A stretch of DNA of 64,000 bases from CBDCKR01 sp964572045. Its GTDB lineage: Bacteria > Gemmatimonadota > Gemmatimonadetes > Longimicrobiales > Gaopeijiaceae. Positions 43,288 to 51,020 of this stretch are shown in pieces. The first letter of the stretch is position 1. Every line of letters starts with the position of its first letter. The notes beneath the pieces are model-generated. The model did not search any database, was not told where the DNA came from, and saw nothing but the letters and a program-made list of their open reading frames with translations. The position numbers and the translations under genes are program-made. The stretch is from contig CAZNEI010000006.1 of assembly GCA_964572045.1 (NCBI GenBank), positions 1 through 64,000 on the forward strand. Direction: 5' to 3'.

Positions 43288-44004
43288 TCAGACTCGACCC
43301 TCCCGGGCCAGGCTTCCGATGAACTCGCTTGAGAAGCCTTCCAGCTCGCCGCTTACCAAGTTCAGCCTCGCAACAAAGTGGTTGTAGGCGATCACGGCCG
43401 GAATCGCCACCGCCAGTCCTGCAACCGTGGTCACGAGCGCCTCGGCGACACCGGGCGCCACGGCGGCGATGTTTGTCGATCCCGTGGCGGTGATTCCGAG
43501 GAATGTGTTGGCGATACCGATCACAGTCCCCATGAGCCCCATAAGGGGCGACACGGAGCCCATGACGGCAAGCCACGTGAGGCCCCGAGCAAGCTCGTCC
43601 CTCTCTTCGGCCTCCTCTTTTTCGAGGACGAGCTTCAGGGCTTGGAGCTGAGTCGCCGAGAGCCCGTTCCCCAAGGGCGCGCTGTCGCCGAGAGTCCCGG
43701 GCCTCAGCTCGCTGAAGAAGTTCACCCCCTGGCGGAACACCCGGCAGTACGGCGAATCGGGGAGGGTGATGACGGCCCTGTACGCTTCTTCCAGCCCGGA
43801 GGCCCGCTCGATCTGCTGGAGGAACCGGTTCCCCTGGTTACGGACGGTCCTGAACTGTCTCGCCTTCCAGAAGATGAGCGCCCACGAAGCCGCCGAGGCA
43901 ACAGCGAGCACCAGCAGCACGAACCGGGTCGCAAGCGTTCCGCCGAACACCATGTCCCATGCGTTGGTCGGACCCACCTGGGCCGGGAGCAGGAATAACC
44001 CCAT
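43288..44004 (-). CDS. tolQ: proton channel family protein TolQ/ExbB/MotA
   Basis: Inner-membrane channel subunit of the Tol motor. 238 residues, three membrane helices: RFVLLVLAVASAASWALIFW near the N terminus, then LTWLAVMGSVSPLMGLMGTV and VTTVAGLAVAIPAVIAYNHF in the C-terminal half. SPLMGLMGTVIGI and the ALVTTVAGLAVAIP motifs are the MotA_ExbB signature. ATG overlaps the stop of the upstream epimerase gene (TGATG). Confidence 0.95.
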   Translation of the reverse strand: MGLFLLPAQVGPTNAWDMVFGGTLATRFVLLVLAVASAASWALIFWKARQFRTVRNQGNRFLQQIERASGLEEAYRAVITLPDSPYCRVFRQGVNFFSELRPGTLGDSAPLGNGLSATQLQALKLVLEKEEAEERDELARGLTWLAVMGSVSPLMGLMGTVIGIANTFLGITATGSTNIAAVAPGVAEALVTTVAGLAVAIPAVIAYNHFVARLNLVSGELEGFSSEFIGSLAREGRV

Positions 44005-44984
44005 CAGCCGGACAGCCCCATCTCAGCTCCCTGTCTCTGGTTCTTGATGAAATTGAAAGTCTCTCGCAAACCGTCTCTGAGCGCATTGCGTGGCGCCCAC
44101 CCGCGCTCGCCGAAACGCGATACGTCCAGGGTGTTGTGGCGCAGTTCTCCCGGACGTTCCGCACGATAAATGCGGCCGGGATGATCGCCGGCGATGTTCT
44201 CGAGCAAGTCGGCGAGCCGGTTTACGCTCGTGCCCGTCCCGGTTCCGACGTTGAACGCAACCGCGTCGAGATCGGGCTCCGGACTCAGCGCCATGTCCGA
44301 AGCTCTGAGATTGGCGCTGACCACGTCCCTTACGTAGATGTAGTCGCGGGTCTGCTCTCCATCGCCGAAGATGACCAGCTCCTCGCCGGACTGAAGCCGG
44401 TTGCAGAGAATCGCTACTACACCCGCCTCTCCATGCGGATCCTGGCGTGGCCCATAGACGTTGCCGTATCGCAACGACACGTATTCCAGGCCGTGTACGG
44501 TGCGGTAGTAGTGGAGGTAATGCTCCGCCGCTAGCTTCGTGACCCCATAGGGCGATAGGGGAAGTTTCGGAGCAGACTCGGGCGTCGGAATCACTTGAGG
44601 CTCACCGTAGATGACGCCCCCGCTAGACACGTAGACGACCCTCCTCGTGCGCACTTCCCGTGCTCCCTCGAGGACGTTGAGGAGGCCAAGTACGTTGACC
44701 CCAGCGTCCTTGCCCGGATCCGACACGGACACTCGAACGTCGCTCTGCGCCGCATGTTGGCTCACGAGGTCGAAACGCACATCCCGGAAGAGATCCCGAA
44801 GGGCGGGATCGGCGATGTCCATGTTGATGAACTCGACCGCAGAGTTCACGTGCTCGCGCCGGCCGCTCGAGAGGTCGTCGACCACCCAAACCCGGTCTCC
44901 GCGAGCGACGTAGGCATCGGCCACGTGGCTACCTATGAAGCCCGCACCTCCCGTCACAAGGACTTTCCTCACCGACTCACTCAT
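44004..44984 (-). CDS. NAD-dependent sugar-nucleotide epimerase (GalE-like SDR)
   Basis: 326 residues from an ATG with GGAGGAGGAG 7 nt upstream. Extended SDR: LVTGGAGFIGSHVADAY (NAD loop), VVYVSSGGVIYGE, catalytic Tyr/Lys in SPYGVTKLAAEHYL, RYGNVYGPRQDPHGEAGVVA, GDGEQTRDYIYVRDVV. Closest to UDP-glucose 4-epimerase/dTDP-glucose 4,6-dehydratase-like epimerases; the substrate cannot be fixed. It is the gene immediately before tolQ and coupled to it, and overlaps the hemA end by 8 bp. Confidence 0.9.
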   Translation of the reverse strand: MSESVRKVLVTGGAGFIGSHVADAYVARGDRVWVVDDLSSGRREHVNSAVEFINMDIADPALRDLFRDVRFDLVSQHAAQSDVRVSVSDPGKDAGVNVLGLLNVLEGAREVRTRRVVYVSSGGVIYGEPQVIPTPESAPKLPLSPYGVTKLAAEHYLHYYRTVHGLEYVSLRYGNVYGPRQDPHGEAGVVAILCNRLQSGEELVIFGDGEQTRDYIYVRDVVSANLRASDMALSPEPDLDAVAFNVGTGTGTSVNRLADLLENIAGDHPGRIYRAERPGELRHNTLDVSRFGERGWAPRNALRDGLRETFNFIKNQRQGAEMGLSG

Positions 44985-46344
44985 CCGTACTCCTCCTCCG
45001 CGATTCGTCGGCAAGTTCCGGTCCAAGCGGCCCCGGGTGTCCGTCGACACCGACCGGGGAAGAGGTGTGGTCGATGCCGTGGAGGAACCGCAACGCCGCG
45101 ATGTATTCCGCTCCGCGGCCATCTGCAACGCCCTCCTTGAGCCGAGTCGTGGGCTGGTGCAGGAGCTTATTGAGCAGACGCTTCGAGAACGCCTCCACCA
45201 TCCCCCGATCTTCCTCGGACAGGTGGGACAGGCGCTGCCAGAGCCAGCTCAATTCGCCCTCCCTGACGTCGCTCCACCGATCCCGCAAGCTCCTGATCAG
45301 TGGGACGAGATCGCGAGCATCGTGCCATTGGGCGAAGGCTTCGGCATGATCGCCCACGATCACCTCAGCAGCCGCGGCCGCGTTCTGCCTCTGGCTCAAG
45401 GTCTCGTCGACGATCTCCCGAAGGTCGTCGACGTTGTACAGGAAGACGTTCGGCTCTCCCCCGACCTCGGGCTCGACGTCCCGCGGGATCGCCAGATCGA
45501 GAATCAAGAGCGGCTTTCTTCGCTGACCACCGACCGCGCGTCGGAACCCGTAGCGGGTGACGAGAGCGTGGGGCGCGGCAGTCGACGCCACCAGAATGTC
45601 CACTTGAGCCAGCGCGACGGGCATCTGGTCGAATTGGATCGCCTCTCCGGCCAGCCTCTCGGCAAGATCACGAGCCTGATCGTACCCCCGATTGGCCACC
45701 ACTAACCTCGGGATGCGATCTCGCTTCATCGCCTCCCCCACCAACCTTGCCGTGTGCCCCGCGCCCAGGATCATCACCTGACGACCCTTCAGGTCTCCGA
45801 AGATCTTCCGTGCCAGCTCCACAGCCACTGAGGCCACACTCGTAGTGCCTTCGCCGACAGGAGTCTGAGAACGCACCTGACCACCCACGGCGAACGCCGT
45901 CTGAAAGAGTCGGTGAAGCACGGGTCCTGCCAGGGGAGGTTCCGCGGGCACACTTGCCGCCAGCTCATACGCGGTCTTCACCTGTCCCTGGATCTCGGCC
46001 TCTCCGAGCACGAGAGAATCCAAACCCGATACGACGCGGAACAGGTGACGCACGGATTCCAACCCGAGTCGGCAATAGAGGTACTGGGTCGTGCCTCCGA
46101 CCAGGCCCCCAGCCTTCTCGGAGAGCAAGGCTTCGCCCGCTGCCACCACGGCGGCGTCCGAGGCGGGACAGAGGTACAGCTCCGTCCGGTTGCACGTGGA
46201 CAGCAGAACGGCCTCTTTCATGGCGCATCGGCTCCGGAGGCCCCCTAGGGCCGACACGATCTCTCCTTCGGCAAAGGCGAAGCGCTCCCGTATCTCGACC
46301 GGAGCCGTCTTGTGGCTCACACCCACAACCGCGATCGAGGTCAT
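44977..46344 (-). CDS. hemA: glutamyl-tRNA reductase
   Basis: First committed enzyme of C5 tetrapyrrole synthesis. About 455 residues from the ATG starting MTSIAVVGVSHKTAPVEIRE, coupled by ATGA to the upstream HemX/CcsA-like gene. Catalytic Cys in AVLLSTCNRTELYLC, GLDSLVLGEAEIQGQVKTAY, NADPH fold GRQVMILGAGHTARLVGEAM, and the C-terminal dimerisation helix (LSRLHLLHQ-like LLNKLLHQPTTRLKEG). Works with hemL in the same window. hemB, hemC and hemD are not visible. Confidence 0.96.
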   Translation of the reverse strand: MTSIAVVGVSHKTAPVEIRERFAFAEGEIVSALGGLRSRCAMKEAVLLSTCNRTELYLCPASDAAVVAAGEALLSEKAGGLVGGTTQYLYCRLGLESVRHLFRVVSGLDSLVLGEAEIQGQVKTAYELAASVPAEPPLAGPVLHRLFQTAFAVGGQVRSQTPVGEGTTSVASVAVELARKIFGDLKGRQVMILGAGHTARLVGEAMKRDRIPRLVVANRGYDQARDLAERLAGEAIQFDQMPVALAQVDILVASTAAPHALVTRYGFRRAVGGQRRKPLLILDLAIPRDVEPEVGGEPNVFLYNVDDLREIVDETLSQRQNAAAAAEVIVGDHAEAFAQWHDARDLVPLIRSLRDRWSDVREGELSWLWQRLSHLSEEDRGMVEAFSKRLLNKLLHQPTTRLKEGVADGRGAEYIAALRFLHGIDHTSSPVGVDGHPGPLGPELADESRRRSTDE

Positions 46345-47150
46345 AGGAAGAACCCCGCGTCCGAACTCGCGACCCGGAGCGTCAGATAGGACACGACGAT
46401 CAAGACAAACCCCACTGCGGTGGTGAGGGCGCTCCGACGCTCCTTGAGGCCGCCCCCCGCTCTCGCTCCAAGGGCCGCCACGAAGACGAACCAGATGAGG
46501 ACCGCCCAAACGACCTTGGGATTCGCCGGCTCCAGGGAGTTCCGGAAGCTTACGGTCCACGCCCATCCCAGAGCCAAAGCGATGGTGAAGACCGCGAAGC
46601 CCGTGACTAGGCCAAAGCGGACCAAGCGGTCCAGCCTCGCAAGCGGTGGGGTGAACTGAAAAAGCCGGCCCAGTCGCTTGGCGTTGAGCTCGTGGAGCTG
46701 GACGAGGTAGAGGAGACCGGCAGCGAACGCGAGGGCCAGCCCGCAGAGCCCGCCGAAGGCGAGAGTTACGTGGAAGGCGAACCACGCTCCCTGGAAGTCC
46801 AAGACCTGGGCCACGGGCTCGAAGCCGAGGTAGATCGCAACCCCTTCGAGAACGATGACGCCGGGCATGATCACAATCCCCACCCTTCGCACCTCGCCGA
46901 GGCCGATCGTGGCCACGGTGCCGACTCCCAGCAGGAAAGCCAGCGTGGAGAGCGAGGGGGCCAGGCCCACGAGCGGCAGCTGCCCGTACCTAGTTGTGTA
47001 CACGACAAGCGCGACTGCGTGCGCCAAGACTCCTACGGCGGTTACGCCGAACGCGATATGGGGCACCCGGCCCCGTCCCCCCGTCAAGAGGGACCGAAAC
47101 CACAGGATCAGAGATCCGACGTAAAGAAGAAGGGCAGCTACGTGTGTCAA
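46341..47150 (-). CDS. HemX/CcsA-like cytochrome c assembly family membrane protein
   Basis: 269 residues with about eight hydrophobic helices. Belongs to the cytochrome c assembly (CcsA/HemX) superfamily by its helix pattern and the segments FHVTLAFGGLCGLALAFAAG and FTIALALGWAWTVSFRNSLE. Direct coupling to hemA parallels the hemX-hemA order of Bacillus, where HemX affects HemA levels. A role in cytochrome c maturation is the alternative. TTG start with no strong ribosome site; this start is uncertain. Confidence 0.8.
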   Translation of the reverse strand: MTHVAALLLYVGSLILWFRSLLTGGRGRVPHIAFGVTAVGVLAHAVALVVYTTRYGQLPLVGLAPSLSTLAFLLGVGTVATIGLGEVRRVGIVIMPGVIVLEGVAIYLGFEPVAQVLDFQGAWFAFHVTLAFGGLCGLALAFAAGLLYLVQLHELNAKRLGRLFQFTPPLARLDRLVRFGLVTGFAVFTIALALGWAWTVSFRNSLEPANPKVVWAVLIWFVFVAALGARAGGGLKERRSALTTAVGFVLIVVSYLTLRVASSDAGFFL

Positions 47151-47252
47151 CGGGCCGCGTTGAAGTGATGGTGTGGTTCCCTACCTCATCGTGCGATCCA
47201 AGTGTATCTCTATCCGGGCCCGGAACACAGGCCCTTTGGGGAATCAGTCGTG

Positions 47253-47738
47253 TCAGCCCTCGCCGGCTCCATCCTCTCCGAGCGTGACCTTGAGTACCAG
47301 AGCGTCCTCCTGAGGGTGCTCGTAGTGCCGCTTTCGGACCCCGACCTTCTCGAAACCGCACCCACGGTAGAGCCGGAGGGCTCCCTGGTTTGACTCGCGT
47401 GCTTCGAGGTACAGATTCCGCACGCCGGCCCTTTCCGCCACGCCAAGCATCCATACAAGAAGGGCCGACCCGATACCTTGGCCCCTGAGGTCTTCTCGCA
47501 CGACGATACTGGCTAGCTCCCCGTCCTTCAGGATGCGCCAAAGGATGGCATAGCCGGCCACTTCGCCACCGAGGTCCGCCACCCAGAGCTCCGCGTCCGA
47601 CCGCCCGAGCAGCGATCGGAAGGTGTCTTCTCGCCAGGGGCTGCTGAAGGTGGACGCGTCCGTGCGGGCTACAGTGGCGACATCGCGCTCCCTCATGCGC
47701 CGCATCGTCGGACGGGAGGCACCGTGAAGCCTACTCAC
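47253..47738 (-). CDS. rimI: ribosomal protein S18 alanine N-acetyltransferase RimI-like (GNAT)
   Basis: GNAT acetyltransferase, about 161 residues from a GTG that overlaps the tsaB stop (GTGA). Acetyl-CoA site VVREDLRGQGIGSALLVWML, and NLYLEARESNQGALRLYRGC with the RimI-type GFEKVGVRKRHY. N terminus RRMRERDVATVARTDASTFS followed by SPW matches RimI. Gene context with tsaB and tsaE supports RimI over a generic GNAT. Confidence 0.88.
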   Translation of the reverse strand: MSRLHGASRPTMRRMRERDVATVARTDASTFSSPWREDTFRSLLGRSDAELWVADLGGEVAGYAILWRILKDGELASIVVREDLRGQGIGSALLVWMLGVAERAGVRNLYLEARESNQGALRLYRGCGFEKVGVRKRHYEHPQEDALVLKVTLGEDGAGEG

Positions 47739-48499
47739 GCTGATCCACCGTGGACGCGCTCCGCTGAGGACGGGCGCAGATACTGGGGGGTCCAGCGGCC
47801 CACGTCGCCGACGGGAGCTCGCTCGGACCGACTGCCCATCACGGCCAGGAGACCACCGGCAGTCGGCATGCCCAGCGGTGGAGGAAGAACCGTGAAGCCG
47901 GCTCTGCGGATCTCGTAGGCGTGCCGGTCGGCGCCGTCCCCACAGAAGAGCGTAAGGGGGCGGAGGATCCCGGAGAGCACCTCCCGGATCGTGGTGCAGT
48001 GGGGAGGTACCAGCTCTTGGAGTCCCTCGTCTTTGGCATGGTAGCACGCCGCGTACACCCGGTCGCCCCGGGCGTCGAAGAGTACGTAGCGGGGCCACGT
48101 GAGCTCGTCGGCGGCAAGCTGGACGCGCGGTCCGTCAGAGAGCGAAACGCAAGGTGCGCCCACGGCCGCAGCCCCTGCTTCCAAGGACGAAACGGCCCAG
48201 AGAGGTATGTCGAGAGCTCCCGCCAGCCCCTTCGCGGTGGCCGCCGCGACACGGACTCCGGTGAAGGAGCCGGGACCCGCCCCGACGACCACGCCGGAGA
48301 GCTCGTCGAGGCCCACACGCCCCTCTTCGAGGACTCCGTGGATAGCCGGAACCAGATCGGAGGAGTGCGCGCCCTGCTTTCTCAGCGAGCGCCGGGCCAG
48401 AATGGCCGTGCCTGCACTCACGGCCACGGACCCGAGGGGCGTAGACGTGTCGAAAGCCAGGAGAAGCCCTCCGGGCGATGCGGCATCTCCGTCGCTCAT
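47735..48499 (-). CDS. tsaB: tRNA threonylcarbamoyladenosine biosynthesis protein TsaB
   Basis: Non-catalytic partner of TsaD in t6A37 synthesis. 254 residues from the ATG that overlaps the tsaE stop (ATGA). ASKHA-fold marks: LLLAFDTSTPLGSVAV, GAHSSDLVPAIHGVLEEGR, VVVGAGPGSFTGVRVAAATA, KGLAGALDIPLWAVSSLEAG. tsaD is not in the window; tsaE and rimI flank it, the usual grouping. Confidence 0.94.
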   Translation of the reverse strand: MSDGDAASPGGLLLAFDTSTPLGSVAVSAGTAILARRSLRKQGAHSSDLVPAIHGVLEEGRVGLDELSGVVVGAGPGSFTGVRVAAATAKGLAGALDIPLWAVSSLEAGAAAVGAPCVSLSDGPRVQLAADELTWPRYVLFDARGDRVYAACYHAKDEGLQELVPPHCTTIREVLSGILRPLTLFCGDGADRHAYEIRRAGFTVLPPPLGMPTAGGLLAVMGSRSERAPVGDVGRWTPQYLRPSSAERVHGGSA

Positions 48500-48957
48500 A
48501 GGCTCAACGACACCGGCGATCCGGGCAGGTGAGGCGGCTGGCCGACGCGACTGACCCTCACCCTCCGCCTTCCCTCGTCTCCGTCCACCGGGGCTAGCTC
48601 GATCTCCCAACGGTCGGGAGGCATCAGTTCCTCCGCCCGCTCAGGCCACTCAACCAGCACGAATTCATCTGGCGCGCCAAGGTCTTGCCACCCCAGCTCC
48701 CAGAGCTCCGCGGGATCTAGAACCCGGTACAGGTCCAAGTGGACGATCTGTAGCCCTCGGGACGTCGGATACCGGAACATGAGGTTGAAGGTCGGGGACG
48801 GAACCGCGCCCACGACTCCGGCCCCTCGGGCGACGGCGCGGGCCAGCACCGATTTCCCCGCGCCGAGCGGACCGCGGAGCAACACGAACATCGGAGGGTG
48901 CGCGCGGCCTCCAATGACCTCGCCCCATCGCACTAGCTCCGCCTCGCTGAGGTTCAT
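48496..48957 (-). CDS. tsaE: tRNA threonylcarbamoyladenosine biosynthesis ATPase TsaE
   Basis: ATPase that resets the TsaBD complex. 153 residues. P-loop LLRGPLGAGKSVLARAVARG, switch SPTFNLMFRY, HLDLYRVLDPAELWELG, and VLVEWPERAEELMP, all diagnostic. ATG overlaps the uvrB stop (ATGA), so uvrB, tsaE, tsaB and rimI form one coupled chain. Confidence 0.95.
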   Translation of the reverse strand: MNLSEAELVRWGEVIGGRAHPPMFVLLRGPLGAGKSVLARAVARGAGVVGAVPSPTFNLMFRYPTSRGLQIVHLDLYRVLDPAELWELGWQDLGAPDEFVLVEWPERAEELMPPDRWEIELAPVDGDEGRRRVRVSRVGQPPHLPGSPVSLSL

Positions 48958-50942
48958 CTCACTGAGGCCTTGAGGTCGAAGATCTGGTCCCTTAGGAGCG
49001 CCGCCCGCTCAAAGTCCATTGCCTCAGCCGCCTCGGCCATCTCCCGCTCCAAGATCTTGATGTGCTCAGTAGCGTTGACCTCGTCGGTATAGGACGGTCG
49101 CGGTGCCGAGGCTCGGACCACGGGCCGCTCGCGTGCGTCCGCCACACGGGTGACGAACTCAATCTGCTGCACGCTCTTGCGGATCGTCGCGGGAGTGATG
49201 CCGTGCGTCTCGTTGTGCGCCATTTGGATCTCGCGGCGACGGTTCGTCTCGTCGAGGCATGTCTGCATAGAGCGCGTGACGCGGTCGGCGTAGAGAATCG
49301 CCTTGCCCCGAACGTTGCGCGCGGCGCGTCCGATCGTCTGGATGAGCGAGCGGCCGTCGCGCAGAAAACCCTCCTTGTCCGCATCGAGGATCGCCACCAA
49401 CGATACCTCCGGCAGATCCAATCCCTCTCTCAAGAGGTTGATCCCGACCAGCACGTCGATCCTCCCCAGACGGAGCTCCCTAAGGATCTGCATCCGCTCG
49501 ATCGTGTCGACCTCGGAATGCATGTAACGTACACGCACGCCCACGGACTGGAGGTATTCGGCGAGATCCTCCGCCATCCGCTTTGTGAGCGTGGTCACCA
49601 AGACCCTTTCGCCCCTGACCTCCCGCTCCCGGATCTCAGCCAGGAGGTCGTCGACCTGCCCCTTGACGGGGCGCACCTCGACGTGGGGGTCCACAAGGCC
49701 TGTGGGCCGAATAATCTGCTCGACGACGACGCCCCCCGAGCGCTGAAGCTCCCAGTCTCCGGGAGTGGCGGACACGAAGACGGACTTGTGGATGAGCGAG
49801 TCCCACTCGGCGAACGTGAGCGGCCGGTTGTCCAGCGCGCTCGGCAACCGGAACCCGTGTTCCACCAGCGTCTCCTTGCGGGAGCGGTCGCCGCGGTGCA
49901 TCCCATGGATCTGCGGAATGGAAGCGTGGGACTCGTCGACGATCAGGAGGAAGTCCTCGGGAAAGTAGTCCAAGAGGCACGCAGGTCGTTCTCCGGTCTT
50001 ACGGCCGCTCGTGTAGAGGGAGTAGTTCTCGATGCCAGGGCAACTCCCGATTTCGAGCATCATCTCCAAGTCGAAGTTCGTGCGGCTCTCAATCCTCTGA
50101 GCTTCGAGCAGGCGCCTCTCCGTCTCAAAGTGCGCCACCTGCTGCTTCATCTCTTCGAGGATCAGGGGTGCCATACGCTCGACGACCTCCCGGCGGGTTA
50201 CGTAGTGGCTTGCGGGGTAAATGGACGTACGTTCCATGGGGGTTACCGTCTCACCGGTGAGCGGATCGAACCGGGTGATCCGCTCCACCTCGTCTCCCCA
50301 GAGTTCGACCCGCACCGCCTGTTCCTCGTAGGCTGGGAAGATCTCAACGGTGTCGCCCCGCACGCGGAATGTGCCCCGCGCGAACTCGTAGTCGTTCCGA
50401 CGATACTGCGTGTCGACCAGGCCTTTCAGGATATCCCTGCGGCCGATCTCCTGGCCGACGTGCAGGTGGAGCATTAGAGACCGGTAGTCAAAGGGATTCC
50501 CCAGGCCATAGATGCAGGAGACCGACGCGACCACGATGACGTCTTCTCTTTCCATGAGCGAAGACGTCGCGCGCAAACGCAAACGTTCGATGTCCTCGTT
50601 GATGGTGGCGTCTTTTTCGATGTAGGTGTCGGTGGCCGGGACGTACGCCTCGGGCTGGTAGTAGTCGTAGTAGGAGATGAAGTACTCGACCGCGTTGCGC
50701 GGAAAGAGCGCCTTGAGTTCGCCGTAGAGTTGAGCCGCGAGCGTCTTGTTGTGCGATGTGATCAGAGTCGGTCGCCCGTACTCGGCGATCACGTGTGCGA
50801 TCGTGAACGTCTTCCCCGTGCCGGTCGCACCCAGGAGAGTCTGGTAGCGTTCACCCCGGACAAGCCCCCCGACGAGCTCGGCGATCGCCTTGGGCTGATC
50901 CCCCCGGGGCTCATAGGGGCCCTGAATCTGGAATGCCGGCAT
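48954..50942 (-). CDS. uvrB: excinuclease ABC subunit B
   Basis: Damage-verification helicase of nucleotide excision repair. 662 residues. Walker A LLGATGTGKTFTIAHVIAEY, the beta-hairpin YYDYYQPEAYVPATDTYIEK, DESHASIPQIHGMHRGD, helicase motifs LREGLDLPEVSLVAILDADK and SLIQTIGRAARNVRGKAILY, and the C-terminal UVR motif MDFERAALLRDQIFDLKA for UvrC contact. Complete. 78 bp separate it from rel. Confidence 0.97.
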   Translation of the reverse strand: MPAFQIQGPYEPRGDQPKAIAELVGGLVRGERYQTLLGATGTGKTFTIAHVIAEYGRPTLITSHNKTLAAQLYGELKALFPRNAVEYFISYYDYYQPEAYVPATDTYIEKDATINEDIERLRLRATSSLMEREDVIVVASVSCIYGLGNPFDYRSLMLHLHVGQEIGRRDILKGLVDTQYRRNDYEFARGTFRVRGDTVEIFPAYEEQAVRVELWGDEVERITRFDPLTGETVTPMERTSIYPASHYVTRREVVERMAPLILEEMKQQVAHFETERRLLEAQRIESRTNFDLEMMLEIGSCPGIENYSLYTSGRKTGERPACLLDYFPEDFLLIVDESHASIPQIHGMHRGDRSRKETLVEHGFRLPSALDNRPLTFAEWDSLIHKSVFVSATPGDWELQRSGGVVVEQIIRPTGLVDPHVEVRPVKGQVDDLLAEIREREVRGERVLVTTLTKRMAEDLAEYLQSVGVRVRYMHSEVDTIERMQILRELRLGRIDVLVGINLLREGLDLPEVSLVAILDADKEGFLRDGRSLIQTIGRAARNVRGKAILYADRVTRSMQTCLDETNRRREIQMAHNETHGITPATIRKSVQQIEFVTRVADARERPVVRASAPRPSYTDEVNATEHIKILEREMAEAAEAMDFERAALLRDQIFDLKASVR

Positions 50943-51020
50943 CGATGCGCTGTCTGTGGTGCCTCACGTCGTATGGCGGCGGATCACGGACCACGATCCT
51001 GCCGGAGAGGTCTCGGTGGC

